The notes under the pieces: generated by a model
The model's database searches: none
Seen by the model: only the letters and a program-made list of their open reading frames with translations
What the model was told of the DNA's origin: nothing
From: Pseudomonas sp. BCA17
GTDB lineage: Bacteria; Pseudomonadota; Gammaproteobacteria; Pseudomonadales; Pseudomonadaceae
NCBI RefSeq assembly: GCF_004519405.1
Contig: NZ_SGWI01000009.1
Coordinates: forward strand, 124,001 to 188,000
DNA: 64,000 nt
Direction: 5' to 3'
Part shown: in pieces, positions 46,827-54,372 of the stretch
Layout of the letters: every line of letters starts with the position of its first letter
How positions within the stretch are numbered: the stretch's first letter is position 1
Translations under genes and position numbers: made by a program

Positions 46827-46921
46827 GAAAAATTCCATCAATCATTCGTAAACAACACGGCCAGCAGCCTGCGGCTGTCTGTCTAAAGTCGGCCGGGGTG
46901 AAGTAACGGTGCTCAGTGCGC

Positions 46922-47311
46922 TTACGTAGGGATGGGCGGTGCGCGGCTGCGGGCGCCGGGGAAGATGCTTTGCCGGGCATGGCCCAGGCGCGTGGCGGGG
47001 GTCAGGGCGTTAGCGGGCGGCGGGGTGTCCAGGATGACTGGGGAGACACTGCCGGGCAGGGCCGGGCAACTGAAGAGCAGGTCGCAATAGCCGCACTTGG
47101 CCCAGAGCGCGTGGTGCTCATCGGGCGCTTTTGGGTGATGGGAGGCGCCATGCTCCATCGGCATGCTCATCGACATACCGGCGTGGTGATTCATCGGCAT
47201 CGCTTGAGAAATCAGCGGACCGATAAAGATCATCAACATGGCGAACAGGCTGATCCAACTGCCGCGCGTCACGCGGCGGTGTGGGCTTGGCCTGGCGCGA
47301 TGGGCGCCCAT
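46922..47311 (-). CDS. DUF2946 family protein (copper-linked, histidine/methionine rich)
   Basis: 129 residues. One hydrophobic segment (WISLFAMLMIFIGPLISQAM) is followed by a His/Met-rich stretch, NHHAGMSMSMPMEHGASHHP, and a CxxC motif in WAKCGYCDLLFSCP. DUF2946 proteins are typically found next to copper receptors and chaperones; copper binding through the Met/His run is inference. It lies 96 bases upstream of oprC and 12 bases after the PCu(A)C gene. Confidence 0.82.
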   Translation of the reverse strand: MGAHRARPSPHRRVTRGSWISLFAMLMIFIGPLISQAMPMNHHAGMSMSMPMEHGASHHPKAPDEHHALWAKCGYCDLLFSCPALPGSVSPVILDTPPPANALTPATRLGHARQSIFPGARSRAPPIPT

Positions 47312-47322
47312 CGAGTTTTAGC

Positions 47323-47805
47323 CTACTGAGCGTGCATATGCTCGTGTCCGGCCATCGGCGGTGCTTTCTGCACCGAAACCTGCACCTGGACCTTGCCGGC
47401 TTTTTCGAAGGTCAATATCAATGGGAACTGCTTGCCATCGGCCAACAGGCTGCGGTCTTTGAGCCCCAGCAGCATCACGTGATAGGCCATCGGGGCGAAC
47501 GTCAGGTCTCCCTTGGCCGGCACCGCCACGCTGGGCACTTGCTGCATCTTCATCAAGTCGCCCTGCATCACATGCTCATGCAGCTCGGCCTTGTCCGCCA
47601 CCGGCGTTTGCGCGCTGAGCAGGCGGTCCGGTGTTTCACCGGTGTTATGAATCACAAAGTACGCCGCCACGGTGGGCGCATTGGGCGGCAACTCCTGGGA
47701 CCAGGGATCGCTGACCAGCAGAGTGCCGGCCTTGTAGTCATCGGCATTGGCAGCGACGCACACCGGCAGCAACAACGCAGCCAGAAGCAGGGAAGATTTG
47801 AGCAT
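47323..47805 (-). CDS. Periplasmic copper chaperone PCu(A)C
   Basis: 160 residues from the ATG at 47805 (the open frame extends upstream but carries no family sequence). Signal peptide residues 1-21 (MLKSSLLLAALLLPVCVAANA). The mature protein has the H-M-x(10)-M-x(21)-H-x-M copper motif: HEHVMQGDLMKMQQVPSV and FAPMAYHVMLLGL. Family members carry Cu(I) to cytochrome oxidase CuA or CuB sites. The C-terminus ends in a His/Met-rich tail (GHEHMHAQ). It sits between two DUF2946 genes in one operon. Confidence 0.93.
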   Translation of the reverse strand: MLKSSLLLAALLLPVCVAANADDYKAGTLLVSDPWSQELPPNAPTVAAYFVIHNTGETPDRLLSAQTPVADKAELHEHVMQGDLMKMQQVPSVAVPAKGDLTFAPMAYHVMLLGLKDRSLLADGKQFPLILTFEKAGKVQVQVSVQKAPPMAGHEHMHAQ

Positions 47806-47851
47806 GGCAGTTCTCCAGAACGGTTCTAAACGCAGTTCACTTGCGAAGAAA

Positions 47852-48247
47852 TCAGACCGTTGGAGAGGCTCGGGGGTTGAGGCTGGGCCATTGCTGGCGC
47901 GGGGTCGGGTTTTGCAGCTGGGGCGGCGGCAAGCTTTGTACGGCGTCGAACCGCGTGACATACAACTGCGGCACATGCCCCGGCAGCGCCACCAACGGCG
48001 CCGAGCCCGAGCAACACCAGCAATGCTGCATGGTGGAGTGATCGTCCTGCTGCGGCGCTGGAATATCCAGCTTGCCCAGGGCAATGGTCTTCAGGCTGGC
48101 GCCATTGGCGGAGCAGAAACTGCCCCACAGCAATTGCTGCACAGGGTCCTGGGACTGTTGCATCGCTCCGGCCATCGGCATGGCAAAGGCGTTGAACAGC
48201 ACTGCAAGGCAGGCGATCCAGGCAATTGCGAAGCGTTGACGGGCCAT
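47852..48247 (-). CDS. DUF2946 family protein
   Basis: 131 residues from the ATG at 48247. A signal/anchor segment (residues about 5-27, FAIAWIACLAVLFNAFAMPMAGAM) is followed by GSFCSANGAS, MQHCWCCSG (two close cysteines), PLVALPGHVP, the usual DUF2946 layout. It heads the copper gene set DUF2946-pcuC-DUF2946-oprC-PepSY, all on the minus strand. Confidence 0.82.
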   Translation of the reverse strand: MARQRFAIAWIACLAVLFNAFAMPMAGAMQQSQDPVQQLLWGSFCSANGASLKTIALGKLDIPAPQQDDHSTMQHCWCCSGSAPLVALPGHVPQLYVTRFDAVQSLPPPQLQNPTPRQQWPSLNPRASPTV

Positions 48248-48343
48248 GGCGGACAATCCGTAGGGTTTAACGATCAGGCGGGTATTTAGCCTGATCAGGG
48301 GGGATAAGTAAAAAGCGGCGGTGTGGTTTGGTGTCGCAGTGGG

Positions 48344-48631
48344 TCAGCCCGCCGTTGCGTGAAGCTTGAGGCCCAGAGCTTTCATGACTTTCATGATAGT
48401 CGCGAACTCAGGATTGCCAGTGCTGGAAAGGGCTTTGTACAAACTTTCTCTTCCGAGGCCGGCGTCGCGGGCTACTTGGGTCATGCCTTGGGCGCGGGCG
48501 ATATTGTTGAGGGCTGAACGAATCAATAAGCCGTCGCCAGAGTCTTCTTCGAAAGACGCTTCAAGATACTCGGCCATGTCTTCCGGGGTTTTAAGGTGCT
48601 CAGCTACGTCGAAATCTCGAAACTCAGTCAT
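48344..48631 (-). CDS. Addiction-module antitoxin (HTH type), partner of a broken toxin
   Basis: 95 residues. It opens FRDFDVAEHLKTPEDMAEYLEASFEEDSGDG and has a helix-turn-helix region IARAQGMTQVARDAGLGRESLYKALSSTGNPEFATIMKVMKALGLKL, the pattern of the HigA/putative addiction module antidote family. The start overlaps the end of the toxin reading frame by 4 bases (ATGA), the normal arrangement for these toxin-first operons. The toxin next to it is a truncated, frameshifted remnant, so this antitoxin now stands alone. Confidence 0.85.
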   Translation of the reverse strand: MTEFRDFDVAEHLKTPEDMAEYLEASFEEDSGDGLLIRSALNNIARAQGMTQVARDAGLGRESLYKALSSTGNPEFATIMKVMKALGLKLHATAG

Positions 48632-48734
48632 GGGTCACTCCTTTTGCCAAATTCATCAGCAATCTGTTTAGCGCGCTGGATATCGCGTTTTGCGTTGATT
48701 TATCGCATCCGATCAACAGCAGGTAAACCACCTC
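48628..48734 (-). pseudogene. Remnant of a RelE/HigB-type toxin, truncated and frameshifted
   Basis: The minus strand reads VVYLLLIGCDKSTQ, then at the A run 48688-48691 the frame shifts by one base and continues RDIQRAKQIADEFGKRSDP to a TGA at 48628. The two pieces join into the usual C-terminus of this toxin family (..LLIGGDKSTQKRDIQRAK..). The N-terminal two thirds, including the catalytic core, are missing, and unrelated sequence fills 48735-48912. The toxin cannot be functional as it stands. Confidence 0.75.
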
Positions 48735-48912
48735 ACAGGATGGCAAGTTGCGATGCGCTGCAAAAGCAGTGCATCCCCATCGCGGATACTGGTGCGAAAC
48801 CGCGAGTGGGGAGGTTAGGGCGAGGGCTTTTGGCGAAGCGAGCCAGCTGGTTCGGAAGTGTTTGTAGGTAGATTCGACTTTGGGCGGAGAAGCCCAATAG
48901 TGGGTCATTCGG

Positions 48913-49088
48913 CTAATGCCAGTCAGTTAAGAAGGAGAAAGGCTAACCTGTGGCGAGGGAGCTTGCTCCCGTTGGACTGCGCAGCAGTCCCATGCTTTGC
49001 AAACAAAGAGCGGGGCCGCTTTGCGGCCCAACGGGAGCAAGCTCCCTCGCCACACATACAGCGTTCACCCTTAACTGACTGGCATTAG
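48913..49088. mobile_element. MITE-like element with REP hairpin inside
   Basis: 176 bases with perfect 19-bp inverted ends: CTAATGCCAGTCAGTTAAG at 48913-48931 and its reverse complement at 49070-49088. Immediately outside are TCATTCGG (48905-48912) and TCATTTGG (49089-49096), an 8-bp near-perfect direct repeat like a target-site duplication. The inside is a second, 26-bp perfect inverted repeat (48950-48975 with 49028-49053) of the REP type GTGGCGAGGGAGCTTGCTCC. No coding capacity. It sits behind the decayed toxin gene. Confidence 0.65.
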
Positions 49089-49283
49089 TCATTTGGCTGG
49101 CTATTAGTACAAACAGAAATTTCCGACAAGTCTTTGAGGTTGTCCCTAGGAAGGTAGGACTCTAGTCTCCGTACACCGCTGCAAACACAGCGGTCGGGCG
49201 TCGCGGCCCGGATTTTCTAAGAGCAAAAGCGCTATCGTCTGCTTTCCGTTGACGCTGTTTTATCGTCTACTGTGCGGCGCAAT

Positions 49284-49361
49284 GGTGGCTGTGCGCGGGA
49301 TACCTTCGGGTATGCCGGGTTGCCTTGGGACCGGTCCGCGAACCTGCGTACAGCTGCCACC
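49284..49361 (+). ncRNA. Candidate structured leader RNA upstream of a DUF6124 gene
   Basis: The segment starts GGTGGCTGT and ends ACAGCTGCCACC, which pair as a closing stem with a small bulge. Inside is a hairpin with a UUCG tetraloop (ATACC-TTCG-GGTAT at 49300-49313, extended by CGG/CCG) and a second arm around GGTT...GGACCGGTCC...AACC. It ends 54 bases before the ATG at 49415. I recall similar sequence upstream of other small Pseudomonas DUF6124 genes, but cannot check that here. It could be a cis-regulatory RNA. Confidence 0.5.
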
Positions 49362-49414
49362 CCATCGCGTCGCGGCGAATCAGTGGCAGCTCCACTTTTC
49401 CAAGGAGCTTCACA

Positions 49415-49666
49415 ATGATTAAACCCACCCCAAATCCCCCCGTCCGGCTATTCACCGTAGCCGATGGAATCAGCACCGAAGACCTGTTGGTCAACCTCAG
49501 CGAAACACTCGCCTCGGCCAATGCGCTGAGTTGTGACATTGCCTTCAACCTGGAGGGCGCACCACGTGAAGAATTGCTGGGCGTTGCGCAGTTGATAGAA
49601 CTGGCGCAGTTGCTCGCTGGCAGGGTGCTCGATGGCTTCGGGCAGGCGACAGCAGCAGGCCGCTAG
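49415..49666 (+). CDS. Small DUF6124/DUF3077-like protein
   Basis: 83 residues from the ATG at 49415, which follows CAAGGAG. It starts MIKPTPNPPVRLFTVADG and continues ISTEDLLVNLSETLASANALSCDIAFNLEGAPREELLGVAQLIELAQLLAGRVLDG, the helical pattern of a widespread Pseudomonas family of unknown function. In longer family members an acidic/proline-rich linker follows MIKPTPNPP; here it is nearly absent. Cytosolic. The long leader upstream has strong RNA secondary structure. Confidence 0.75.
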   Translation: MIKPTPNPPVRLFTVADGISTEDLLVNLSETLASANALSCDIAFNLEGAPREELLGVAQLIELAQLLAGRVLDGFGQATAAGR

Positions 49667-49700
49667 CAGCACAGTACAAGTGTGGGAGGGCGGTGCGACA

Positions 49701-50435
49701 TTAAGTTGTTGTTGCTCCGCGAGTGTGTATTGCCTGTAGCAGCGATGACACTGCCGTGAATTCTCGATCCACTGCAGCCAACACCGGCCGCTTCAACACC
49801 AGCACCGGCATACCTCGCTCCCGCGCTACTTCCAGCTTCGGCTCCGTCGCTGCGCTACCGCTGTTCTTGCTGATCAACACATCAATCGCGCGCCGTTCAA
49901 ACAACGCGCGTTCGTCTTCGATTAAAAACGGCCCACGCGCACCGATTACTTCACACCGCTCATTCCCCGGATACACATCCAGCGCCCGCAGCGTCCAGAA
50001 CTGGTCAGCCGGGATTTCATCGAGGTGCTGCAACGGTTCGCGGCCCAATGTGAACAGGGGGCGTTTGAAGGGTTTCAGGGCTGCGATCAAGTCGGCCCAA
50101 TCGCTGACCTCACGCCAATCATCCCCGGCCTGCGGCTGCCATGCCGGACGCCGCAGCGCCCAGCAAGGGATGCCACTCAACTGTGCAGCCTCGACGGCAT
50201 TGCGGCTGATCTGTGCCGCGTAGGGGTGGGTCGCGTCGAGAACCAGGCCAATCCCTTCGTCCCGAATAAACGCCGCCAGACCCTCGGCCCCGCCGTAGCC
50301 GCCAACCCGCACCTGGCAAGTGAGATCGGCAGGCACACGGCCCACGCCCGCCAAACTGTAGATATGCTCCGGTCCCAGCGTACGGGCGATGGCCAGCGCC
50401 TCGGTTACGCCGCCCAGCAGCAAGATGCGTTTCAT
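49701..50435 (-). CDS. cobK: Precorrin-6A reductase CobK
   Basis: 244 residues, full length. It reduces precorrin-6A to precorrin-6B with NADPH in the aerobic cobalamin pathway. N-terminal ILLLGGVTEALAIARTL (dinucleotide-binding), then VLDATHPYAAQISRNAVEAAQ and VLISKNSGSAATEPKLEVARERGMPVLVLKRP are family hallmarks. Its start overlaps the cobL stop by 4 bases. Confidence 0.94.
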   Translation of the reverse strand: MKRILLLGGVTEALAIARTLGPEHIYSLAGVGRVPADLTCQVRVGGYGGAEGLAAFIRDEGIGLVLDATHPYAAQISRNAVEAAQLSGIPCWALRRPAWQPQAGDDWREVSDWADLIAALKPFKRPLFTLGREPLQHLDEIPADQFWTLRALDVYPGNERCEVIGARGPFLIEDERALFERRAIDVLISKNSGSAATEPKLEVARERGMPVLVLKRPVLAAVDREFTAVSSLLQAIHTRGATTT

Positions 50436-51637
50436 AGCGGCTTGACCACTTCCAACAAGGTAATCGGCAACGCCTGGCGCCAGGTATCGAATTCCCCGAG
50501 CGGTTGCGCCTGCGCCACATGGACGCGGGTCAGCTCGCCGCCATGTTGCGCACGCCAGTTCATCAAGGTCATTTCACTTTGCAGGGTCACGGCATTGGCC
50601 ACCAGTCGCCCGCCGGGACGCAGGTGTTGCCAGCAGGTGTCGAGTACGCCGTCGCGGGTCACGCCGCCGCCGATGAAGATCGCATCCGGCGCTTCCAGGC
50701 CGTGCAGCGCTTCGGGGGCTTTGCCGCGGATCAATTGCAGGCCGGGCACGCCCAGGGCATCGCGGTTGTGTTCGATCAGGCCCTGGCGGCCTGCATCGGC
50801 TTCAATGGCCAGCGCGCGACAACTGGGGTGGGCACGCATCCACTCGATACCGATGGAGCCGCTGCCTGCGCCCACATCCCACAGCAGTTCGCCGGGCATC
50901 GGGGCGAGGCGGGCCAGGGTCATGGCGCGCACATCGCGCTTGGTCAGTTGCCCATCGTGTTTGAAGGCCGAGTCCGGCAGGCCGGCAAGGCGCGACAGGC
51001 GCGCAGTAGCGGCGTCGGCCAGGCAGTCGATAGCGACCAGGTTCAAATCGGCGACTGCGGCGTGTTGCCAATCAACAGCCAGCCCATCCAGACGTCGCTC
51101 AGCCGCGCCGCCCAGGTGTTCAAACACGCTCAATCGGCTGGAGCCAAACCCGGATTCAGCCAACAACGAGGCAATCAAAGCCGGGCTGCGGCCGTCATTG
51201 CTCAACACCAGCAACCGCACGCCACTGGCCAAGTGCGCATTCAGCGCGGCCAGCGGCCGGGCCACCACGGATAACGTCACCACGTCCTGCAACGGCCAGC
51301 CCAACCGCGCCGCCGCCAGGGACACCGACGACGGCGCCGGCACTATCAGCAACTCCTCAGCCGGCAGCTGTCGCGCCAAACTGGCGCCCACGCCATAGAA
51401 CATCGGGTCGCCGCTGGCCAGCACGCACACCGGTTGACCCCGCTGCGCCAGCACCGCTTCCAGGGAAAACGGGCTTGGCCACACGTGGCGCTCACCCCGG
51501 ATGCACACCGGCAACAGGTCCAACTGGCGCGGGCTGCCTATAATCCGCGTGGCGCGCAACAGGGCATGCCGGGCATTTCTGCCCAGCCCCTTGAAGCCGT
51601 CTTCACCGATGCCTACTACCGTCAGCCAGGGCGACAT
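50432..51637 (-). CDS. cobL: Bifunctional precorrin-6B C5,15-methyltransferase CobL
   Basis: 401 residues, a fusion of a CbiE-like N-terminal methyltransferase domain (WLTVVGIGEDGFKGLGRNAR, VLASGDPMFYGVGASLAR) and a CbiT-like C-terminal one (LLWDVGAGSGSIGIEWMRAHPSCRALAIEAD, FIGGGVTRDGVLDTCWQHLRPGGRLVANAVT). It methylates C-5 and C-15 and decarboxylates precorrin-6B. It is the first gene of the cobL-cobK unit and is divergent from cobG. Confidence 0.95.
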   Translation of the reverse strand: MSPWLTVVGIGEDGFKGLGRNARHALLRATRIIGSPRQLDLLPVCIRGERHVWPSPFSLEAVLAQRGQPVCVLASGDPMFYGVGASLARQLPAEELLIVPAPSSVSLAAARLGWPLQDVVTLSVVARPLAALNAHLASGVRLLVLSNDGRSPALIASLLAESGFGSSRLSVFEHLGGAAERRLDGLAVDWQHAAVADLNLVAIDCLADAATARLSRLAGLPDSAFKHDGQLTKRDVRAMTLARLAPMPGELLWDVGAGSGSIGIEWMRAHPSCRALAIEADAGRQGLIEHNRDALGVPGLQLIRGKAPEALHGLEAPDAIFIGGGVTRDGVLDTCWQHLRPGGRLVANAVTLQSEMTLMNWRAQHGGELTRVHVAQAQPLGEFDTWRQALPITLLEVVKPL

Positions 51638-51732
51638 ATAAATTCCTTGAACGACATCCGACGGGCAGGCTTTTCATGCCGCCGGACAAAGCAGGCATAA
51701 TACCGCGCCTTTACCCGTCAACCGGTAGCCCC

Positions 51733-53022
51733 GTGAACCCAACGCCCGCTGTGAATACCTTGCGCCCCTCGGCTTGTCCGGGGTTGCTGCGTATTGTCCA
51801 GGCGTTGGATGGCGGCATTTGCCGGGTCAAATTGGCGGGGGGGGCGATAACGGCCGCCCAGGCCAGGGCCGTGGCGGACGCGGCCCTGGCCCATGCCGGT
51901 GGGGTGATCGAGGCGACCAACCGCGCCAACCTGCAGATTCGCGGGATCGGTGCCGAACAGGATGCCTTGATCGCGAAGCTGCTGGCTGCCGGCCTTGGCC
52001 CCAGTAACGCCAGTGGCGATGACGTGCGCAATTTGATGCTCAGCCCCAGCGCCGGTATCGACCCGCAGATGCTGTTCGACACTCGCCCGTTGGCCGATGA
52101 GATCCTCGCCACTTTGCAAACCCATCCGCGCTTCCATGAGCTGTCGGCCAAGTTCGCGCTGCAATTGGATGGTGGCGAAGCCCTGGCGATGCTCGAACAT
52201 CACCACGACCTCTGGCTGTCGGCGTTCGTACGCGATGGCCAGACGCTCCTTGCGTTCGGCCTGGCCGGTTGCCCGGGGCTGGATGCGCCGTTGGCCGCCG
52301 TCCCGCTGGAGCAGGGGCATGCCCTGGTGGTGGCTGTCCTGGAAGCGTTCCTCGATCTGGCGAGCCCTGCGCAAACCCGTATGCGCCATCTGCCTGTGGA
52401 TAACGTGCTGGGTCATCTCAACCTGCCGCTGCTGCCCATCGATGGTTTCAAACGTTCGCCCAGCGGTGCGTCGCTGCCTATCGGAACTTATCCACAGGCG
52501 CAAAAGAATCAGTTTTATGTCGCCGCCCTCGCACCTCTGGGACGCCTGGATGCGACGATGCTCGAGGGCGCCGCACAACTGGCCAGCGACCTGGGAGATG
52601 GCACCTTGCGTTTCACGCCCTGGCAAGGCGTGCTGCTGCCCAACGTCGAAAAACCTCACGCCGTGACCCAACGCCTGGCGCAATTGGGCTTTCTCTGTTC
52701 AGTCGACCAACCGTTGGCGCACATGATTGCCTGCACCGGCTCCAGCGGTTGCGGCAAAGCCCTGGCCGACACCAAGGCCGACGCCGTGCAACTGGCCGCG
52801 TTGTACCCCGGTCATGACGTGCATCTGTCCGGCTGCCCCCGTTCCTGCGCCGCCGCGCACACCGCGCCGGTCACCATGCTGGCCGTAAGCCCGGGCCGCT
52901 ACGACGTCTATTTTCGTGACCCAGCCCAGCCCGGTTTCGGTCGACTGCACGCGCACAACCTTTCCATTGAAGCGACGGGCGCTTTGTTACGCGCCCGCCC
53001 ACGGAGCAACACCGATGATTGA
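51733..53022 (+). CDS. cobG: Precorrin-3B synthase CobG
   Basis: About 429 residues from the GTG at 51733 (VNPTPAVNTLRPSACPGLLRIVQALDGG); an ATG at 51676 in the same frame lies in the divergent promoter region and is less likely. Two ferredoxin/sirohaem-type half-domains are followed by the [4Fe-4S] ligand pattern CTGSSGC ... GCPRSC. CobG oxidises precorrin-3A with O2, which places the pathway on the aerobic branch. cobH overlaps its stop by 8 bases. Confidence 0.9.
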   Translation: MNPTPAVNTLRPSACPGLLRIVQALDGGICRVKLAGGAITAAQARAVADAALAHAGGVIEATNRANLQIRGIGAEQDALIAKLLAAGLGPSNASGDDVRNLMLSPSAGIDPQMLFDTRPLADEILATLQTHPRFHELSAKFALQLDGGEALAMLEHHHDLWLSAFVRDGQTLLAFGLAGCPGLDAPLAAVPLEQGHALVVAVLEAFLDLASPAQTRMRHLPVDNVLGHLNLPLLPIDGFKRSPSGASLPIGTYPQAQKNQFYVAALAPLGRLDATMLEGAAQLASDLGDGTLRFTPWQGVLLPNVEKPHAVTQRLAQLGFLCSVDQPLAHMIACTGSSGCGKALADTKADAVQLAALYPGHDVHLSGCPRSCAAAHTAPVTMLAVSPGRYDVYFRDPAQPGFGRLHAHNLSIEATGALLRARPRSNTDD

Positions 53023-53641
53023 TTACATCCGCGACGGTCAGGAGATCTATCGCAACTCCTTTGCCATTATTCGCGCGGAAGCCAGGTTGGACCGTATTCC
53101 GGCCGACCTGGAAAAACTCGCGGTGCGCGTGATTCATGCATGCGGCATGGTCGAGGCCATCGACGGCCTGCAGTATTCCGAAGGGGCGGGCAAGGCCGGG
53201 CGCGATGCGTTGGCCGCTGGCGCGCCGATTCTGTGCGATGCGCGGATGGTCTCCGAAGGCGTGACCCGAGCGCGCCTGCCGGCCAATAACGAAGTGATCT
53301 GCACCCTGCGTGACGACAGCGTGCCGGCGTTGGCGCAGGCATTGGGCAACACCCGTTCCGCCGCCGCCCTGGAGCTGTGGCGCCCGCACCTGGAAGGTAG
53401 CGTGGTGGTGATCGGCAATGCGCCGACCGCCTTGTTCTACTTGCTGGAAATGCTCGACGCCGGAGCACCGAAACCGGCATTGATCCTGGGTTTTCCGGTG
53501 GGGTTTGTGGGGGCCGCCGAATCCAAGGCCATGCTCGCTGCCGATAGCCGTGGCGTGCCCTTTGTGATCATGCAGGGCCGCCTGGGCGGCAGTGCGATGG
53601 CCGCCGCTGCGGTCAACGCCTTGGCCACGGAGATCGAATAA
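53015..53641 (+). CDS. cobH: Precorrin-8X methylmutase CobH
   Basis: 208 residues from the ATG at 53015, within the cobG stop region. It moves the C-11 methyl to C-12, forming hydrogenobyrinate. Hallmarks are DYIRDGQEIYRNSFAIIRAE at the N-terminus, the catalytic His region in RVIHACGMVE, and NAPTALFYLLEMLDAG and GFPVGFVGAAESKAML. The stop overlaps the cobI start by one base. Confidence 0.96.
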   Translation: MIDYIRDGQEIYRNSFAIIRAEARLDRIPADLEKLAVRVIHACGMVEAIDGLQYSEGAGKAGRDALAAGAPILCDARMVSEGVTRARLPANNEVICTLRDDSVPALAQALGNTRSAAALELWRPHLEGSVVVIGNAPTALFYLLEMLDAGAPKPALILGFPVGFVGAAESKAMLAADSRGVPFVIMQGRLGGSAMAAAAVNALATEIE

Positions 53642-54372
53642 TGCAGGCACGCGGACGTTTGATCGGCCTGGGCGTCGGCCCCGGCGACCCGGAACTCATT
53701 ACCGTCAAGGCCCTGCGCCTGCTGCGCGAATCGCCGGTGGTGGCGTACTTCGTGGCCAAGGGCAAGAAGGGCAACGCCTTCGGCATCATCGAAGACCACC
53801 TGGTGCCGCAGCAGACCCTGATGCCGCTGGTGTACCCGGTGACCACCGAGGTGCTGCCGGCGCCGATGTCATACGAACAGGTCATCAGCGATTTCTACGA
53901 CACGGCCAGTGTCGACGTCGCCGCGCACTTGGATGCCGGCCGCGATGTGGCGGTGATCTGCGAAGGCGACCCGTTCTTCTATGGCTCCTACATGTACCTG
54001 CACGACCGCCTGGCCGAACGCTATGAAGCCCAAGTCATTCCGGGTGTGTGTTCGATGCTCGGCGGTGCTTCGGTGCTCGGCGCGCCGTTGGTGTACCGCA
54101 ACCAGAGCTTGTCGGTGCTTTCGGGCGTGTTGCCCCACGACGACCTCAAACGCCGCCTGGCGGATGCCGATGCGGCAGTGATCATGAAGCTGGGTCGCAA
54201 CTTTCCCAAGGTGCGCCAGGTGCTGGAAGAGCTCGGCCTGGCCGGGCGTGCGTTATACGTGGAGCGCGCGACCATGGCCAACCAGAAGATCGTGCCGCTG
54301 GATCAGGTTGATCCTGCTTCGTCGCCGTACTTCTCGCTGATCATCGTACCCGGTGAACGGTGGCAAGGTTGA
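53641..54372 (+). CDS. cobI: Precorrin-2 C20-methyltransferase CobI
   Basis: 243 residues, S-adenosylmethionine-dependent tetrapyrrole methyltransferase fold. GRLIGLGVGPGDPELITVKALRLL at the start, VAVICEGDPFFYGSYMYL as the SAM loop, VIPGVCSMLGGASVLGAPL and AVIMKLGRNFPKVRQVLEE. Overlaps cobJ by one base (TGATG), so cobGHIJ are tightly coupled. Confidence 0.96.
   Translation: MQARGRLIGLGVGPGDPELITVKALRLLRESPVVAYFVAKGKKGNAFGIIEDHLVPQQTLMPLVYPVTTEVLPAPMSYEQVISDFYDTASVDVAAHLDAGRDVAVICEGDPFFYGSYMYLHDRLAERYEAQVIPGVCSMLGGASVLGAPLVYRNQSLSVLSGVLPHDDLKRRLADADAAVIMKLGRNFPKVRQVLEELGLAGRALYVERATMANQKIVPLDQVDPASSPYFSLIIVPGERWQG

Noticed and set aside
51638..51732. Cobalamin riboswitch between cobL and cobG
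   Set aside because: The divergent gap is too short, and I see none of the conserved box elements of a B12 riboswitch.
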